A stretch of 64,000 bases of DNA from Lutimonas zeaxanthinifaciens (GCF_030503675.1 NZ_CP129964.1:3162001-3226000); one strand, 5' to 3'. Positions 9,436-19,623 are shown, numbered from the stretch's first letter. The notes: generated by a model not told the origin, from the sequence alone. Translations and numbers: made by a program.

Positions 9436-10200
9436 ATGGAATATTTTGTCGAAAAAGGATCAGTAGTTAGAAAGATATGGGGCAAGAGTGACATTATCCT
9501 CTTTGTCTTTGCAGGAGCCTCGGCCGAATTTGCACTGAACAAGGCTGTCGACTGGTTGTACTTCACAGGTAAATTGCCGTCCGACCCATTGGGGAGACTT
9601 TTCTCGACAGTCGCATATGCAAGAAAGATCGTCTTTTCTTCCATGAATTCTGCGCTTCAGACCATTGATCATATACATTCCATACATGAGGGTGTTGAAC
9701 GAAGAAGGAAGGATACCATACCTGAATGGGCCTATCGTGATGTGTTGTACATGCTGATCTATTATTCCCAAGCCGCTTTTGAACTACTTGAAAGAAACAT
9801 GAACCCAGAGGAAAAAGAGGATTTATTTCAGGTATTCATCAGGGTTGGCCACAGGATGGGCCTTAAGGAACTTCCTGATAATTACACAGAATGGGTAATA
9901 TCAAGGCAATATCATCTGGAACACGATCTGGAAAAAAGCGACTATACCCTCGATCTTTCTAAACAATACCGAAAACACCTGGGGGCCTTTCGGTACAAAG
10001 CCCTGATTGAAGCACAGAAACTGGTTGTTCCCACAGAAGTAAAAATGATGTTAGGATTTAGAAAATTCAATTGGATGAGGCCCCTTGTTTCCTTGTATCA
10101 ATTCAGTAAAAAAATAAATATTGACCGGATGATAAAAGAGCTTTTGCTGCCTTCAGCCTATAAAGACAGAATCAAAGCGCTGGATATCCCTGAAGGATGA
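9436..10200 (+). CDS. Oxygenase MpaB/latex-clearing-like (DUF2236) family protein
   Basis: A 254-residue soluble protein. The opening contains AGASAEFALNKAVDW followed by DPLGRLFSTVAYA, the conserved start of the DUF2236/ER-bound oxygenase MpaB family, whose characterised members (rubber oxygenase Lcp, MpaB') bind haem b and cleave prenyl or similar chains. A histidine-bearing helix (HIHSIHEGVERRR) and an RVGHRMGL segment fit the haem environment. No signal peptide is present. It lies 167 bases after the oxidase gene, which may be coincidental. The family is fairly sure; the substrate is unknown. Confidence 0.75.
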   Translation: MEYFVEKGSVVRKIWGKSDIILFVFAGASAEFALNKAVDWLYFTGKLPSDPLGRLFSTVAYARKIVFSSMNSALQTIDHIHSIHEGVERRRKDTIPEWAYRDVLYMLIYYSQAAFELLERNMNPEEKEDLFQVFIRVGHRMGLKELPDNYTEWVISRQYHLEHDLEKSDYTLDLSKQYRKHLGAFRYKALIEAQKLVVPTEVKMMLGFRKFNWMRPLVSLYQFSKKINIDRMIKELLLPSAYKDRIKALDIPEG

Positions 10201-10272
10201 TTGGAGGTTTGGGATACGAGATTCTCCATCATAATTTTAATTTTTGTAACTTGAAAGATCAACAACTTACCA

Positions 10273-11022
10273 ATGCTTAACTTTTTTCGAAAAATACGAT
10301 GGCGACTGGCTCAAGACAATCAGTTTTTCAAGTATTCGAGATATGCTATTGGGGAGATTGTTCTCGTTGTTTTAGGGATATTGATCGCCTTACAAATAAA
10401 CCAATGGAACGATTACCGTCTAAAAAGAAATCTTGAAACAGACTTTTTAAATGAAATCAAGGAGAATTTGTCAAAGGATAAGTTACAAATTGATGAGATA
10501 TTGAAATTCAATGAGAAAAAACAAGCCGCTATTCAAGATGTAATGATTCGTTTTGAGGAAGCAGGAAAGGATTCATTCGATCTCAATACATTCAGTAATC
10601 ATATGGGTATATTGGGTTCATACGAACATTTTCTTCCAAACAGAACGGCTTTTGACAACCTTTTAGATACAGAAAGTGTTAGCTTGATATCGAACAGGGA
10701 GCTCAGAACACTATTGTCAAAATATTATAAATTTGAGTTCGAGAGCGGAACACAGGAAACTGTCGCCTATAGAACCCGGTCTTTTACCGAAATGGCTTCA
10801 TCTCATTTAACAACCAAAGAAAGTATAAACCTCATGTATGGAGTCAATTTAGATTTAAAATCAAGTGCAAATACCCAAATCCACAAAGATGAAGACATCA
10901 TTACCAGCATGGTTTATATGTCAATTGTTATGTCTTATCAGAACGAGCTTATGACCAATACCTTAGCTGATGTGAATCTCATTCTTGATCGAATCGAGAA
11001 ACACATGGCTGATCAAGAATAA
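10273..11022 (+). CDS. DUF6090 family membrane-anchored protein
   Basis: A 249-residue protein opening with the DUF6090 hallmark FFRKIRWRLAQDNQFFKYSR, followed by a single membrane helix (YAIGEIVLVVLGILIALQIN). The rest is a predicted periplasmic helical domain rich in charged residues. The family is common in marine Bacteroidota and has no known role. A paralogue at 40728 shares the N-terminus, including 29 identical bases, but has a different and longer C-terminal part. It starts 72 bases after the MpaB-like gene and converges with the amidohydrolase at 11047. Confidence 0.75.
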   Translation: MLNFFRKIRWRLAQDNQFFKYSRYAIGEIVLVVLGILIALQINQWNDYRLKRNLETDFLNEIKENLSKDKLQIDEILKFNEKKQAAIQDVMIRFEEAGKDSFDLNTFSNHMGILGSYEHFLPNRTAFDNLLDTESVSLISNRELRTLLSKYYKFEFESGTQETVAYRTRSFTEMASSHLTTKESINLMYGVNLDLKSSANTQIHKDEDIITSMVYMSIVMSYQNELMTNTLADVNLILDRIEKHMADQE

Positions 11023-11046
11023 AATTTGCATTCAAGGCAAAATGCT

Positions 11047-12846
11047 TCAATGCATCCCTCTTTTCATTGCTGATTTTGAATCCACATCCTGATCACCATG
11101 CTTCTGCAGATCATATACAATTTTACCGCCGACTACTGTTTTTAGGACCTCAGTTCCATAAATATCATTTACATCTATTTCAAAAAGGTTTTGATCCAGA
11201 ACGATCATATCTGCAAGTTTACCTACTTCGATAGATCCTAAAAATTCCTGAACCCCCAGAACTTCAGCTCCTCCCAGGGTACAAATGTAAACGGCCTGTT
11301 CCAGGCTGATCGCCTCCTGAGGGTTCACCGTTCCGGGCATAGATTGATCAAAGGGGTTACTTCTTGTAATCATGGATTCAATGGCTATAAATGGATCAGG
11401 GGTAGGGTTCGCGGTAAGCCAGTCAGCACCCTGGCCCACACTGAGTCCGGACTCCAAAGCTTTTTTAATGGGATATATCTTGTTATTCCGCTCCTCACCC
11501 AAGGCAGCAATTAAACCCGGAGTGGCTCCTTTATGCGGATACCAAATGGGTGGTGAAAAGTCTATATTAACATCCTTTAGTGCCGCCAACCTTGGAATAT
11601 CTTCCTCATTCAACATCAGATTATGGGCAATCTTATGGTGCACACCGCTGTCTCCATTTTCCTTTTTCATCTTTTCAAGTGCATTAACAACCCTTCTGAT
11701 AGTACCATCTCCCATGGCATGAACATGGACACCAACACCCCAGCTGTCAAACATTTTAAAGGCCTCTGTAAACTCCTCTTCTGACAAGTTGGACCCCCCG
11801 TAGAAATCAGGTTGGCCAGAAAAAGACTCTTCATAAGGTTCCAGAAGGCCTGAGGTGCCCGAGAAAGGTCCGCCATCTGCGAATATTTTGACATAATTGG
11901 GATAGATAAATTCCGAGGCATATTTTTCTCTGTTTTTAATTTGAGCTTCAATATCCTCAAGACTATATGCCAGGTTCAGGGTAGTTTTCCAATCCCAGCT
12001 GACAAAAACACGTTCATTCAGATTACCATTTTCTTCCATGATCTTTAAAGCATCAAGTGGGACCTTATGCCCTTCTGCGGTTTGTTGTGAGGTAATACCG
12101 TATGACAGGAACATTTCAAAAATCTCTGAAATATAACTAATGTATTCCTCAGGTTTGGCTTGAGGAATCACTTTTTCAACCATTTGAATGGTTTGCTCGT
12201 TAATGGTACCTGTTGGCTCCCCGGTTTTTTCGTCTTTATGAATTACAATCAGCTGGCTGGTCCTGGTGTCTTTTGAAATTCCTGCAAGCTCCAGTGCTTT
12301 AGAATTCAACCACATCCCATGACCCGTTTGATCCAACAAGGCAACCGGCCTGTCAGGAACTATCTCATCAAGCCATTCTTTTCTCGGACTGTCACCTGGA
12401 AAAACCCCCAATAACCATTGCCCTCCTATGATCCATTCCTTGTCCGGATTTGCTTCAGCATACTGTTTGACCATATTTAATATTTTCTCTTTTGAATCTG
12501 CTCCGGTCAACTGCAGATTCATGTTCCCGTACCAGGGGGTTATAAAGGGATGCGAATGGAGATCAAAAATTCCCGGCATTGCAAAGTGGCCCTCTAAATC
12601 TATCATAAGGGTCTTATCCCCTTTGAATCTTTCAACTTCCTTTTGACTTCCCATAACCATAAACTTTCCATCCTTTATGGCAACTGCCTCTACCCAAGAC
12701 CGTTCCGAGTCTACAGTGTAAATTTTACCATTTAGATAAATCGTATCGGCATAAACTGATGATTTTTCCTTATTACATGAAATAAATGCAAAAGATACGA
12801 TTACAAGAATCGCCAATAAGATGATTTTATAAAATTGATTTTTCAT
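11047..12846 (-). CDS. YtcJ-like amidohydrolase, lipoprotein
   Basis: A 599-residue metal-dependent hydrolase of the amidohydrolase-3 (YtcJ/NfdA) family, with a lipoprotein signal (VIVSFAFISCNKE). The metal-binding HxH is in GIFDLHSHPF near the N-terminus. Further signatures are IIGGQWLLG, DQTGHGMWLNSKAL, KIFADGG, the HVHAMGDGTIRRV segment and GQGADWLTANP with its catalytic Asp near the C-terminus, and the closing LADMIVLDQN motif. Members hydrolyse amide or cyclic amide bonds (for example N-substituted formamides); the substrate cannot be deduced. The end is 24 bases from the convergent DUF6090 gene. Confidence 0.85.
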   Translation of the reverse strand: MKNQFYKIILLAILVIVSFAFISCNKEKSSVYADTIYLNGKIYTVDSERSWVEAVAIKDGKFMVMGSQKEVERFKGDKTLMIDLEGHFAMPGIFDLHSHPFITPWYGNMNLQLTGADSKEKILNMVKQYAEANPDKEWIIGGQWLLGVFPGDSPRKEWLDEIVPDRPVALLDQTGHGMWLNSKALELAGISKDTRTSQLIVIHKDEKTGEPTGTINEQTIQMVEKVIPQAKPEEYISYISEIFEMFLSYGITSQQTAEGHKVPLDALKIMEENGNLNERVFVSWDWKTTLNLAYSLEDIEAQIKNREKYASEFIYPNYVKIFADGGPFSGTSGLLEPYEESFSGQPDFYGGSNLSEEEFTEAFKMFDSWGVGVHVHAMGDGTIRRVVNALEKMKKENGDSGVHHKIAHNLMLNEEDIPRLAALKDVNIDFSPPIWYPHKGATPGLIAALGEERNNKIYPIKKALESGLSVGQGADWLTANPTPDPFIAIESMITRSNPFDQSMPGTVNPQEAISLEQAVYICTLGGAEVLGVQEFLGSIEVGKLADMIVLDQNLFEIDVNDIYGTEVLKTVVGGKIVYDLQKHGDQDVDSKSAMKRGMH

Positions 12847-13063
12847 TGGGTTAAGGATTAATTGTTAATATTCATCTCAAGATAAAAAATAATACCGTTA
12901 TCAGGGATTTTTTAAAATCACAGATTTTTTTTGACCGAAATTCCGAAATAAAAAGTAACCTTTTCTGATCTACCGTACTCTAATAAAAAAATCGTTTACT
13001 CAGAATTACAGCTAACGCTGAGTTAATTCAGGCAAGTGGCCACAATAAGTTAAAATATCAAAA

Positions 13064-13951
13064 ATGAATTTAGTAGAAATATTTCTTGGGGTCCTTCTCC
13101 TAGGACCAGTGGTATGGACCATTTATAACAAAGTAAAATACAAAGAACTTTTCTCCCCAAAAGGAATTGCTAATTACGTGGTAATTATAAATTCGGCCGT
13201 TATGTATGCATTGGCTTTCAATATAATTTTCTTTTTTCAAGAGGTGTTTCTTGTTCTGGGAAAAAAAATCCTTGGATTAAAAGCATTTCTGTATCATAAC
13301 AATCATGAATGGATTGGTGAGCATCCCATGACTTCACTCATGCAGGGGTCAGGAGCCCTGGCAATTTTTCTGATCGGCTTGATCAGTCTGGTGATACTTC
13401 TTAGAATTCGAAACTCAAAAAGCATCTGGAAGCTGTTTATATTTTGGATGGCCTTTCACGGAATCGTACAATCCATACCCCAGGTAATGATCGCATACTT
13501 AGATCCTGGAACCGATGTAGGTGAGGCCCTAGTGGATTATTTCAATCTGAGTACGCCAGTTTTGATTGGTCTCGCAACGACAAGTTTTATGGCCATTATC
13601 CTGTTCAATGTATGGATTGGCAAACCCTTGCTGGAATTCATTTCAGCCAATGCCAACCTGAGTGACCCAAAGGTAAAATTCAAATATCTTGGCTTCATCG
13701 CCTTAGCAGCGGGAATAGCGGGCAGCATCCTTGTGGTGCCGTTTCGTATTCCACCGGTAAGTCAGGCTATCACTCCGTTTATTGTATTCTTTGTTTCTGT
13801 ACCCTGGACATGGTCTTCAGCGGTAATAAACAATGCTGTCAGAGGAACTTCGAACAGAGTAAATGATAAAATATTTTGGAGCCCGGTTCTTTTCCTATTG
13901 CTGTTACTGATGTTCTTCCAATTCGTTTTAGCCGCAGGGGTTGCGTTTTAA
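13064..13951 (+). CDS. Polytopic membrane protein of unknown function
   Basis: A 295-residue integral membrane protein with about seven hydrophobic segments (residues ~5-20, 40-60, 100-125, 140-160, 175-195, 225-250, 270-290). A histidine-containing loop (FLYHNNHEWIGEHP) and HGIVQSIPQV stand out and could bind metal. I do not recognise a family. The architecture loosely recalls membrane proteins from M50-like or desaturase-like groups but no HExxH is present. The gene stands alone, 27 bases from the convergent SDR gene. Confidence 0.55.
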   Translation: MNLVEIFLGVLLLGPVVWTIYNKVKYKELFSPKGIANYVVIINSAVMYALAFNIIFFFQEVFLVLGKKILGLKAFLYHNNHEWIGEHPMTSLMQGSGALAIFLIGLISLVILLRIRNSKSIWKLFIFWMAFHGIVQSIPQVMIAYLDPGTDVGEALVDYFNLSTPVLIGLATTSFMAIILFNVWIGKPLLEFISANANLSDPKVKFKYLGFIALAAGIAGSILVVPFRIPPVSQAITPFIVFFVSVPWTWSSAVINNAVRGTSNRVNDKIFWSPVLFLLLLLMFFQFVLAAGVAF

Positions 13952-13977
13952 TTATATCCAGGAATACGACTCACTGA

Positions 13978-14940
13978 TTATTCAGCCTCCTCCAACACCT
14001 GATCCAGTATCTTGATCAAGGTTTCCCTGTCATACTTATAGGCCTGATTTTCATTAAGCTGAACCATTTCACGCATGATTTGTGTAATTGTCCATCTCCC
14101 CTCTTCTTCACGAGGCACGACCATATACCTGCGTTTTGGGTTATCTGAAAACAGGGCCTTTTCTACTGCCTCAGCAACTTCATCAGGATCTTTATACTGA
14201 CTTCTGTCAGGACTAAATCCAGTCATCAGACCTTCCCATTCCTCTTTATAGCGTGAATTTTCAAAGTTCATATTCTGTGACATAAGCCTGTTATAGAAGG
14301 TTTCCGAAATTTTTGAATTGTAATTTCCCGGTTCAATAGCACTCACATGAACATCAAATTTCTGCATTTCAGCTGCCAGTGCATCTGTAAAGGCTTCCAT
14401 AGCATGTTTACTCATGCTGTAGGGGCCAAAAAAACTACCCGATAAAATACCGGAAATTGAACTTATGGTAGCAATTCTACCTTTAGATTCTATAATAAGA
14501 GGAGCGAATGCCTTGGTAATTCGATAAGGGCCATAGATGTTCACATTGAAAATATAATCCAATTCATCTTCTTCAACCTCAATAAGGGGTGCAAGTATGG
14601 CTACACCGGCATTATTTACCAGTCCGTACAGGCCTCTGCCTTCACTTTCTATTGTTTTTACGGCGGCGTTGATTTCATCCCATTTATTTACATCAAGTTT
14701 AACAGATTTGACATTGTCCATGGCATTGAGCCTGTCCAGATCAGCCTGCTTTCGGGCCCCGGCATAAACAAAATAGCCTTTCGATGACAGGACCTCAGTG
14801 ATTTTTAGGCCAATGCCGCTACTGGCACCCGTTACTAAAACGGCCTTTTGTTTTGTATTGGAATCTTGAGCATGGGCCTCAACGGAAATGATTAAACAAA
14901 AGAAAATAAGGAGGAAGAATTTACTGACATTAAATCTCAT
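13978..14940 (-). CDS. Short-chain dehydrogenase/reductase with an apparent signal peptide
   Basis: The start at 14940 gives a signal-like N-terminus (FFLLIFFCLIISVEAHAQ); a longer frame to 14988 only adds 16 polar residues. The mature part is a classical SDR: VLVTGASSGIGLK (nucleotide binding), NNAGVAI, catalytic Ser in SISGILSG, YSMSK (YxxxK). It is related to the retinol/17-beta-hydroxysteroid dehydrogenase-like branch. SDRs normally need cytoplasmic NAD(P)H, so export would be unexpected. Alternatively the N-terminal segment may be an uncleaved anchor with the domain in the cytoplasm. Substrate unknown. Confidence 0.8.
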   Translation of the reverse strand: MRFNVSKFFLLIFFCLIISVEAHAQDSNTKQKAVLVTGASSGIGLKITEVLSSKGYFVYAGARKQADLDRLNAMDNVKSVKLDVNKWDEINAAVKTIESEGRGLYGLVNNAGVAILAPLIEVEEDELDYIFNVNIYGPYRITKAFAPLIIESKGRIATISSISGILSGSFFGPYSMSKHAMEAFTDALAAEMQKFDVHVSAIEPGNYNSKISETFYNRLMSQNMNFENSRYKEEWEGLMTGFSPDRSQYKDPDEVAEAVEKALFSDNPKRRYMVVPREEEGRWTITQIMREMVQLNENQAYKYDRETLIKILDQVLEEAE

Positions 14941-14988
14941 AATGGGTAGGTTTTGGTTGTTATATCTGAATTTTCCTTGTGCATACAA

Positions 14989-15542
14989 GCTAACTCCGGT
15001 TGTAAAATCAACAAGCGCTCATCCTTAATGAGGAAGCCTTTAAATAGTTTCCAAAAGAATTAGAACAATGTTTCGTTGAGTCCTCATAAACAGGGAATTG
15101 CTTTTTCTAAAATAAGTAATTATTCCGAATATAAGATTCCAGGCCCTTAAAATTCTAAATCTTTAATCAATTGAAATAACAGGGTGCACGATACCTACGG
15201 TTAATATTATTTGACGGATCCGAAAGAACTATGACTACAAAATCAAAATTTGTGGAGTTTGGACCCTTCAAAGCAATAGGATGGGCCGATTTTGATTAAC
15301 AAATGATTCGTTAAATCGAAATAATAGACCTCAAGGAGCCTGCCCCTTCATTGACACCTCAAAAATTGAAATTTCGTACCTTGACCCATTATATAAAACC
15401 AGGCACTGACCCTGATGACAGTAATGGTCAATGTTAATTAAGAAGCGAGTCGTGAGTAAAGTACCTCGATTCGAGAACTATAAATCCTCGGTGCCGATTG
15501 GATATATATATAACTAACCGAAATCAAAATAAATAAGAATTT
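14989..15542. other. Intergenic region with a short GyrI-like start fragment
   Basis: No full gene is visible in this ~550-base gap. At 15231-15299 on the plus strand a 22-codon frame reads MTTKSKFVEFGPFKAIG before a stop, which resembles the first strand of GyrI-like small-molecule-binding proteins. It could be the truncated 5' end of a lost gene. The rest is AT-rich without clear promoters or hairpins. Confidence 0.35.
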
Positions 15543-16442
15543 ATGAATGCAGCAGAGCTCATCGGCAACGTTTTTTTACCAGTATCACTCGGCATCATCA
15601 TGCTCGGTATGGGAATGACCCTGGTCCCGACTGATTTCAGCCGAATTTTAAGATATCCTAAATCCGTCATCATCGGCCTAACGAATCAGCTTATTTTTTT
15701 ACCTGCCATCGGATTTGCCCTGGCCCTGGCATTTGATCTGAATCCTGTAATGGCCGTTGGATTGATGGTTCTTTCTGCCTGCCCTGGTGGGGCCACGAGC
15801 AATTTAATAACACAGGTTAGCAAAGGAAATATCGCATTATCAGTTACATTAACTGCCTTCGCAAGTGTAATGAGCATCTTGACTATACCACTCATTCTGT
15901 CTTTTGCATTGGAATATTTCATTGGCAGAACCGGTGTTGAAATCGAATTGCCTATTTCAGATACTGTCATTCAGATCATGGGAATCACTGTGATCCCAAT
16001 CTCCATAGGGATGTTCATTCGAAAGCACCGCCCACAGTTTGCAATACGGATGGAAAAACCTATGCGCGTGGCCTCAACAGTCATCTTTATCTTAGTATTC
16101 ATAGGAGTTCTGGCAGCCAATGCTGAAAAGCTTGCTGAAGGGATGAAAGAGGCTGGGTTAGTGACCTTGGCACTCAACATAACGACAATGGGGATTGGAT
16201 ATCTAACCGCCAAATTTTTTAAGTTGAAAATGGAAAATGCCATCTCCATTACAATTGAAAGCGGTATTCAGAATGGCACACTGGCCTTTGTAATCGTTAC
16301 TTCTATATTAAAGAATGTGGAAATGGGAATTCCAACAGGGGCCTATTCGATATGGATGTTTGTTACTGGGGGAATCCTCATGTGGCGACTCGGAAAGAGA
16401 CCTACCCAAAGTGATTCATATCATAAAGTTTCTAAAGTTTGA
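15543..16442 (+). CDS. Bile acid:sodium symporter (BASS) family transporter
   Basis: A 299-residue membrane protein with about nine hydrophobic helices. Family signatures are the N-terminal IIMLGMGMTL, the crossover-helix motif LSACPGGATSNLITQ (residues ~78-92) and the second unwound helix region with SGIQNGTLAFV. BASS proteins co-transport sodium and organic anions (bile acids, pyruvate, pantoate or other metabolites). The substrate cannot be inferred here. The gene stands alone behind a long non-coding region. Confidence 0.88.
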   Translation: MNAAELIGNVFLPVSLGIIMLGMGMTLVPTDFSRILRYPKSVIIGLTNQLIFLPAIGFALALAFDLNPVMAVGLMVLSACPGGATSNLITQVSKGNIALSVTLTAFASVMSILTIPLILSFALEYFIGRTGVEIELPISDTVIQIMGITVIPISIGMFIRKHRPQFAIRMEKPMRVASTVIFILVFIGVLAANAEKLAEGMKEAGLVTLALNITTMGIGYLTAKFFKLKMENAISITIESGIQNGTLAFVIVTSILKNVEMGIPTGAYSIWMFVTGGILMWRLGKRPTQSDSYHKVSKV

Positions 16443-16503
16443 ATAGACTTCACTTGACATTCCCTGTTCAATGAAAAAGTTAATGTTAGCAAGATCCCAA
16501 ATC

Positions 16504-17175
16504 TTACATTTTTGTGAAATTAACCGTTGCAATTGTTGCATTTAATTGAACTCCGTCTCCAACTGGTGAATCAACAAATAATGTTATAGGCTCTTGAGGG
16601 TCTGTAATTTCATTTGGGGATGAATAGCTTATCCCATTGTCAGTTCCGGCATCATAAACATGCGCCTCAACCGCTTTTTGATTGACAAAAGAATTGTTTT
16701 CCATCAGATTTATGTCTACTACAGCAATGTACCAGTCAGGGCTTGGAGCGATCATTGTTGCCAGGGTTATCGATGAATGTTGCTCGGTAACTTTCACTCT
16801 TAGAACAATCTCTCCCGTTCCTGAACCCAGGTTACTTCCAATAAAATATTTATATCCATTTCCTTCCTCGATTAACTCCTTTAATTCGTCATCAAGTGGT
16901 GATGTGCCTCCGGTTTCGGCCATGTTTTTTATGCCATCTGAAGCATCGGTTCCAATCTTAAAAAGAGATTGGTTAGCATCATGACTCCAGCCAATTACCC
17001 TGGAAAAATGTGCATTTGAAGGATAGTTTGTAGGAAAATCTTCGCTGTTCCAATCAATTTTAAAAGTTACCAAATATTCCGCACTACGATTGACATCATT
17101 TGAATCCATGTCTTCATCATTTGTACAGGCAAAAAATAGTAGTGAAATTATACTCAATATACCAACGCGTCGCAT
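16504..17175 (-). CDS. Spondin_N domain lipoprotein
   Basis: Starting at 17175 the protein begins MRRVGILSIISLLFFACTND, a lipoprotein signal with Cys at the lipobox. The remaining ~200 residues fit the spondin N-terminal domain: YLVTFKIDWNSEDFP, AHFSRVIGWSHDA, LFKIGTDASDGIKNMAETGG, and the C-terminal strand with APSPDWYIAVVDI. In animals this fold mediates adhesion; bacterial spondin_N lipoproteins are probably surface or periplasmic binding proteins. A longer frame to 17241 adds 22 non-signal residues and was rejected. Confidence 0.8.
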   Translation of the reverse strand: MRRVGILSIISLLFFACTNDEDMDSNDVNRSAEYLVTFKIDWNSEDFPTNYPSNAHFSRVIGWSHDANQSLFKIGTDASDGIKNMAETGGTSPLDDELKELIEEGNGYKYFIGSNLGSGTGEIVLRVKVTEQHSSITLATMIAPSPDWYIAVVDINLMENNSFVNQKAVEAHVYDAGTDNGISYSSPNEITDPQEPITLFVDSPVGDGVQLNATIATVNFTKM

Positions 17176-17339
17176 ACAATTAAGGTTTTTAATTATTATG
17201 AATTTAAGACCTTGGTCGGTGCAGGTTGAAAAACCTTCCAAATTTTTATAACCGTTTACCCGATTTTTAAATTCAAACCTTTCCTTCTAGGCCCCACAAG
17301 GGCCAGGATATAAACTATTGTACGCTGAAAAAATGACTA

Positions 17340-19406
17340 TTAACTCCCTATGAATTTCAAAGCCGTTTCGTCATCAGGTTTTATCTCTAAAGCTTTTTGA
17401 GCATAAAATATAGATTTTTCTTTCATGCCCATTTTACGTGCTAAGTTTGACAAGCCTATCTGAAATTCGTATGATTTTGGATTATAGGTAGCCATAACTT
17501 CACCTAAACCAAATGCCATTACCGGGTCAACCTGGGCCAGGTTTAAAATCAATGAACCTATCCAATTCGGGTTCTCTAAATGATTTTCAATTTCATTTGC
17601 ATTTGAAAAACAAGTTTTCGCCTTGTTCAAATCTTTTTGACTTAATGCTTCGAATCCCTTCAAAAACTCAGTAAAAAAACGCCCTGAAAAATAGGTGTCA
17701 GCAAGGCTTGTAATTTCAGAAATTTCGTCATATTTCTTATTAAAAAGTAATTCTGAATAGGTATAGTCGATCAAATCACCATAAAAATCAGGATAAACGC
17801 TATATTCTCCCAATTCATTGTCCAATAGAATCGGTACTTGATCCCAATCTGTGTTTTCGTCAAATCGTGTCAAGCTAGGATCCAGTGCTTTGGTAACTTG
17901 CCAGTCTTGATCATATTTCTCCACAGCACTTTCAAATCCTTTTGTAAAACGGTACGAAATGGATTTATCTTTTTTGTACAAGCCAATATAGGCCTTGAAA
18001 AAAGCTAATGCCCCCTCTTGGGAGTAATTTTGATTTAGCTGGCTTGCCATGTATCCGCCTACCCGATCCCAGATTAAAGATTTTTCAGGTTGAATTTGAT
18101 GCCCGGCCTCTATTTTTTCCCGGACTTCCGTAGAATTATCTCTGATGTATTTTGGATTAATATACCGATTGAAATACTTGAAATCTGAAGCTAAATTTAT
18201 ATCATTTTCAACCCTCGTCTTGCCCATTTTCTGATAATACCCTTGGCCAAAATTATAAACTTCATTTATGGCGTCCAACATCAGCTTATCTTCGGCTTTT
18301 TTTGCGGCGACAGTTTTCGTGTCAATTCCCGATAGGATCTGAACCAAACTAATCCCTAAACTTTCCACATCTTGCCGCCCCAGGTTAGACCCGATAGACA
18401 AAGATATATTATCCGCCGGCGCGGCGATAAACAAAAAACTGGTTTGAGGCATTCCGCCACTATGCATGATGATGTGTTGCCCCAAAAATGGACGTACCGA
18501 AATTCCTAAGGCATATTCATTCCAGCCCTGTTCGCCCATTGGTTCAAGCATTAGTTCAACGGTTTCAGGTTTTAGAATTTTCCCATTTTTCAAGGCAATT
18601 CCCATTTTAACAACATCCTGAACCGTCGAACGCACCCCACCGGCTCCAAATCGGCTGCTGATGTCGAGATACTCCCCATTTTCAATTTTGCCTCCATTTT
18701 TAAAATAGCCTTGAACTCGATTCGGAACAATCGCAATCGGATCATCCATCATGGTATTTTCCATGTTTGCGGGTATCCAAATATGTTCTTTTAAAAAATC
18801 TTCGTAGGATTTGCCACTTACTTCTTCTATAACCGCGCCCAACAGGTTGTAGCCATAACTTGAATAGTTCCAATCTGTATTTGGCTCAAAAAGTAATTCC
18901 CAATCTTTAAAAATATCAATCGCCATTGTTGTGGAGTAAGGTTCTTTGATATGTTTTTCCTCCTTACTGTCGCTTCGGTAATGAGAAATGCCCGCCGTGT
19001 GAGATAAAATCTGGCGAATGGTAACAGGATATTCTTTTTTTGGAAAATAGGGATAATAGGTTTGCACTTCAGCATCCAAATCGATTTTTCCCATTTCCCA
19101 AAGTTTCAATATTGCCATGGCAGTCATGGGCTTAGTGGTTGAAGCAATTTGATAGGAAGATGCGGGTTTTGCCTCGACCTGATTTTCGATATCCGCCAGG
19201 CCCCAGGCATTTTCATAATAAAAATCGTGGTGCTGGAAAGCTACTGAAACAGCAGGGGCGTTGGTTTGCTTTTGCCAGGCCTGAATTTTGGCTTCGATTT
19301 TGGTCAGTTTTTCTCCATTAACCGCATCACTCGTTTCCTGAGAAAAAGAGCTCCATGTTGAAAAAGTTATAAAAGCGAAATATAGTAGTCTGATAGATAA
19401 GTTCAT
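17340..19406 (-). CDS. S12-family serine hydrolase (beta-lactamase-like) with C-terminal TPR-like tail
   Basis: A 688-residue exported protein (signal peptide ending SSFSQ). The penicillin-binding/beta-lactamase class C fold covers about residues 30-370: SxxK as S89-T-T-K92, the second motif WNYSSYGYNLLG (Tyr-Ser-Ser in place of the usual Tyr-x-Asn), and HSGG as the third motif. A helical linker follows, then a C-terminal TPR-like unit (YAQKALEIKPDDETAL). Proteins of this type cleave or transfer D-amino acid peptides or esters; genuine beta-lactamase activity is unlikely to be its role. It is transcribed away from the repeat-rich region. Confidence 0.85.
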   Translation of the reverse strand: MNLSIRLLYFAFITFSTWSSFSQETSDAVNGEKLTKIEAKIQAWQKQTNAPAVSVAFQHHDFYYENAWGLADIENQVEAKPASSYQIASTTKPMTAMAILKLWEMGKIDLDAEVQTYYPYFPKKEYPVTIRQILSHTAGISHYRSDSKEEKHIKEPYSTTMAIDIFKDWELLFEPNTDWNYSSYGYNLLGAVIEEVSGKSYEDFLKEHIWIPANMENTMMDDPIAIVPNRVQGYFKNGGKIENGEYLDISSRFGAGGVRSTVQDVVKMGIALKNGKILKPETVELMLEPMGEQGWNEYALGISVRPFLGQHIIMHSGGMPQTSFLFIAAPADNISLSIGSNLGRQDVESLGISLVQILSGIDTKTVAAKKAEDKLMLDAINEVYNFGQGYYQKMGKTRVENDINLASDFKYFNRYINPKYIRDNSTEVREKIEAGHQIQPEKSLIWDRVGGYMASQLNQNYSQEGALAFFKAYIGLYKKDKSISYRFTKGFESAVEKYDQDWQVTKALDPSLTRFDENTDWDQVPILLDNELGEYSVYPDFYGDLIDYTYSELLFNKKYDEISEITSLADTYFSGRFFTEFLKGFEALSQKDLNKAKTCFSNANEIENHLENPNWIGSLILNLAQVDPVMAFGLGEVMATYNPKSYEFQIGLSNLARKMGMKEKSIFYAQKALEIKPDDETALKFIGS

Positions 19407-19560
19407 GTTGTTATTGTTATATTGATTGATAATAAATGAGACTGCGACCTTTGAATTATGTTACATTTTTTTTCAAATTGTTGGAACGGTCTGAGTTCTG
19501 ATTTTGTTCTCAATAAGGAATAGGTGAATGGGAAAGAGGCGTAATTGTTTACATATCACC

Positions 19561-19623
19561 AAAAAAAACCTCAGATTTCCCCGAAGTTTTTTAGTAGCGA
19601 TGCTTTGTGTTCTGGGCACGACA
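19561..19623 (-). repeat. tRNA-Asp 3'-end/terminator repeat, copy J (degenerate)
   Basis: The terminator half is well kept (AACCTCAGATTTCCCCGAAG on the plus strand). The tRNA half has decayed: a plus-strand segment of the type TTTGTGTTCTGGGCACGAC replaces GTTGCGGTCTGGACGGGAC. It is the leftmost recognisable member of the family and lies just before the ureohydrolase gene. The rest of 19407-19758 shows no gene. Confidence 0.6.
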
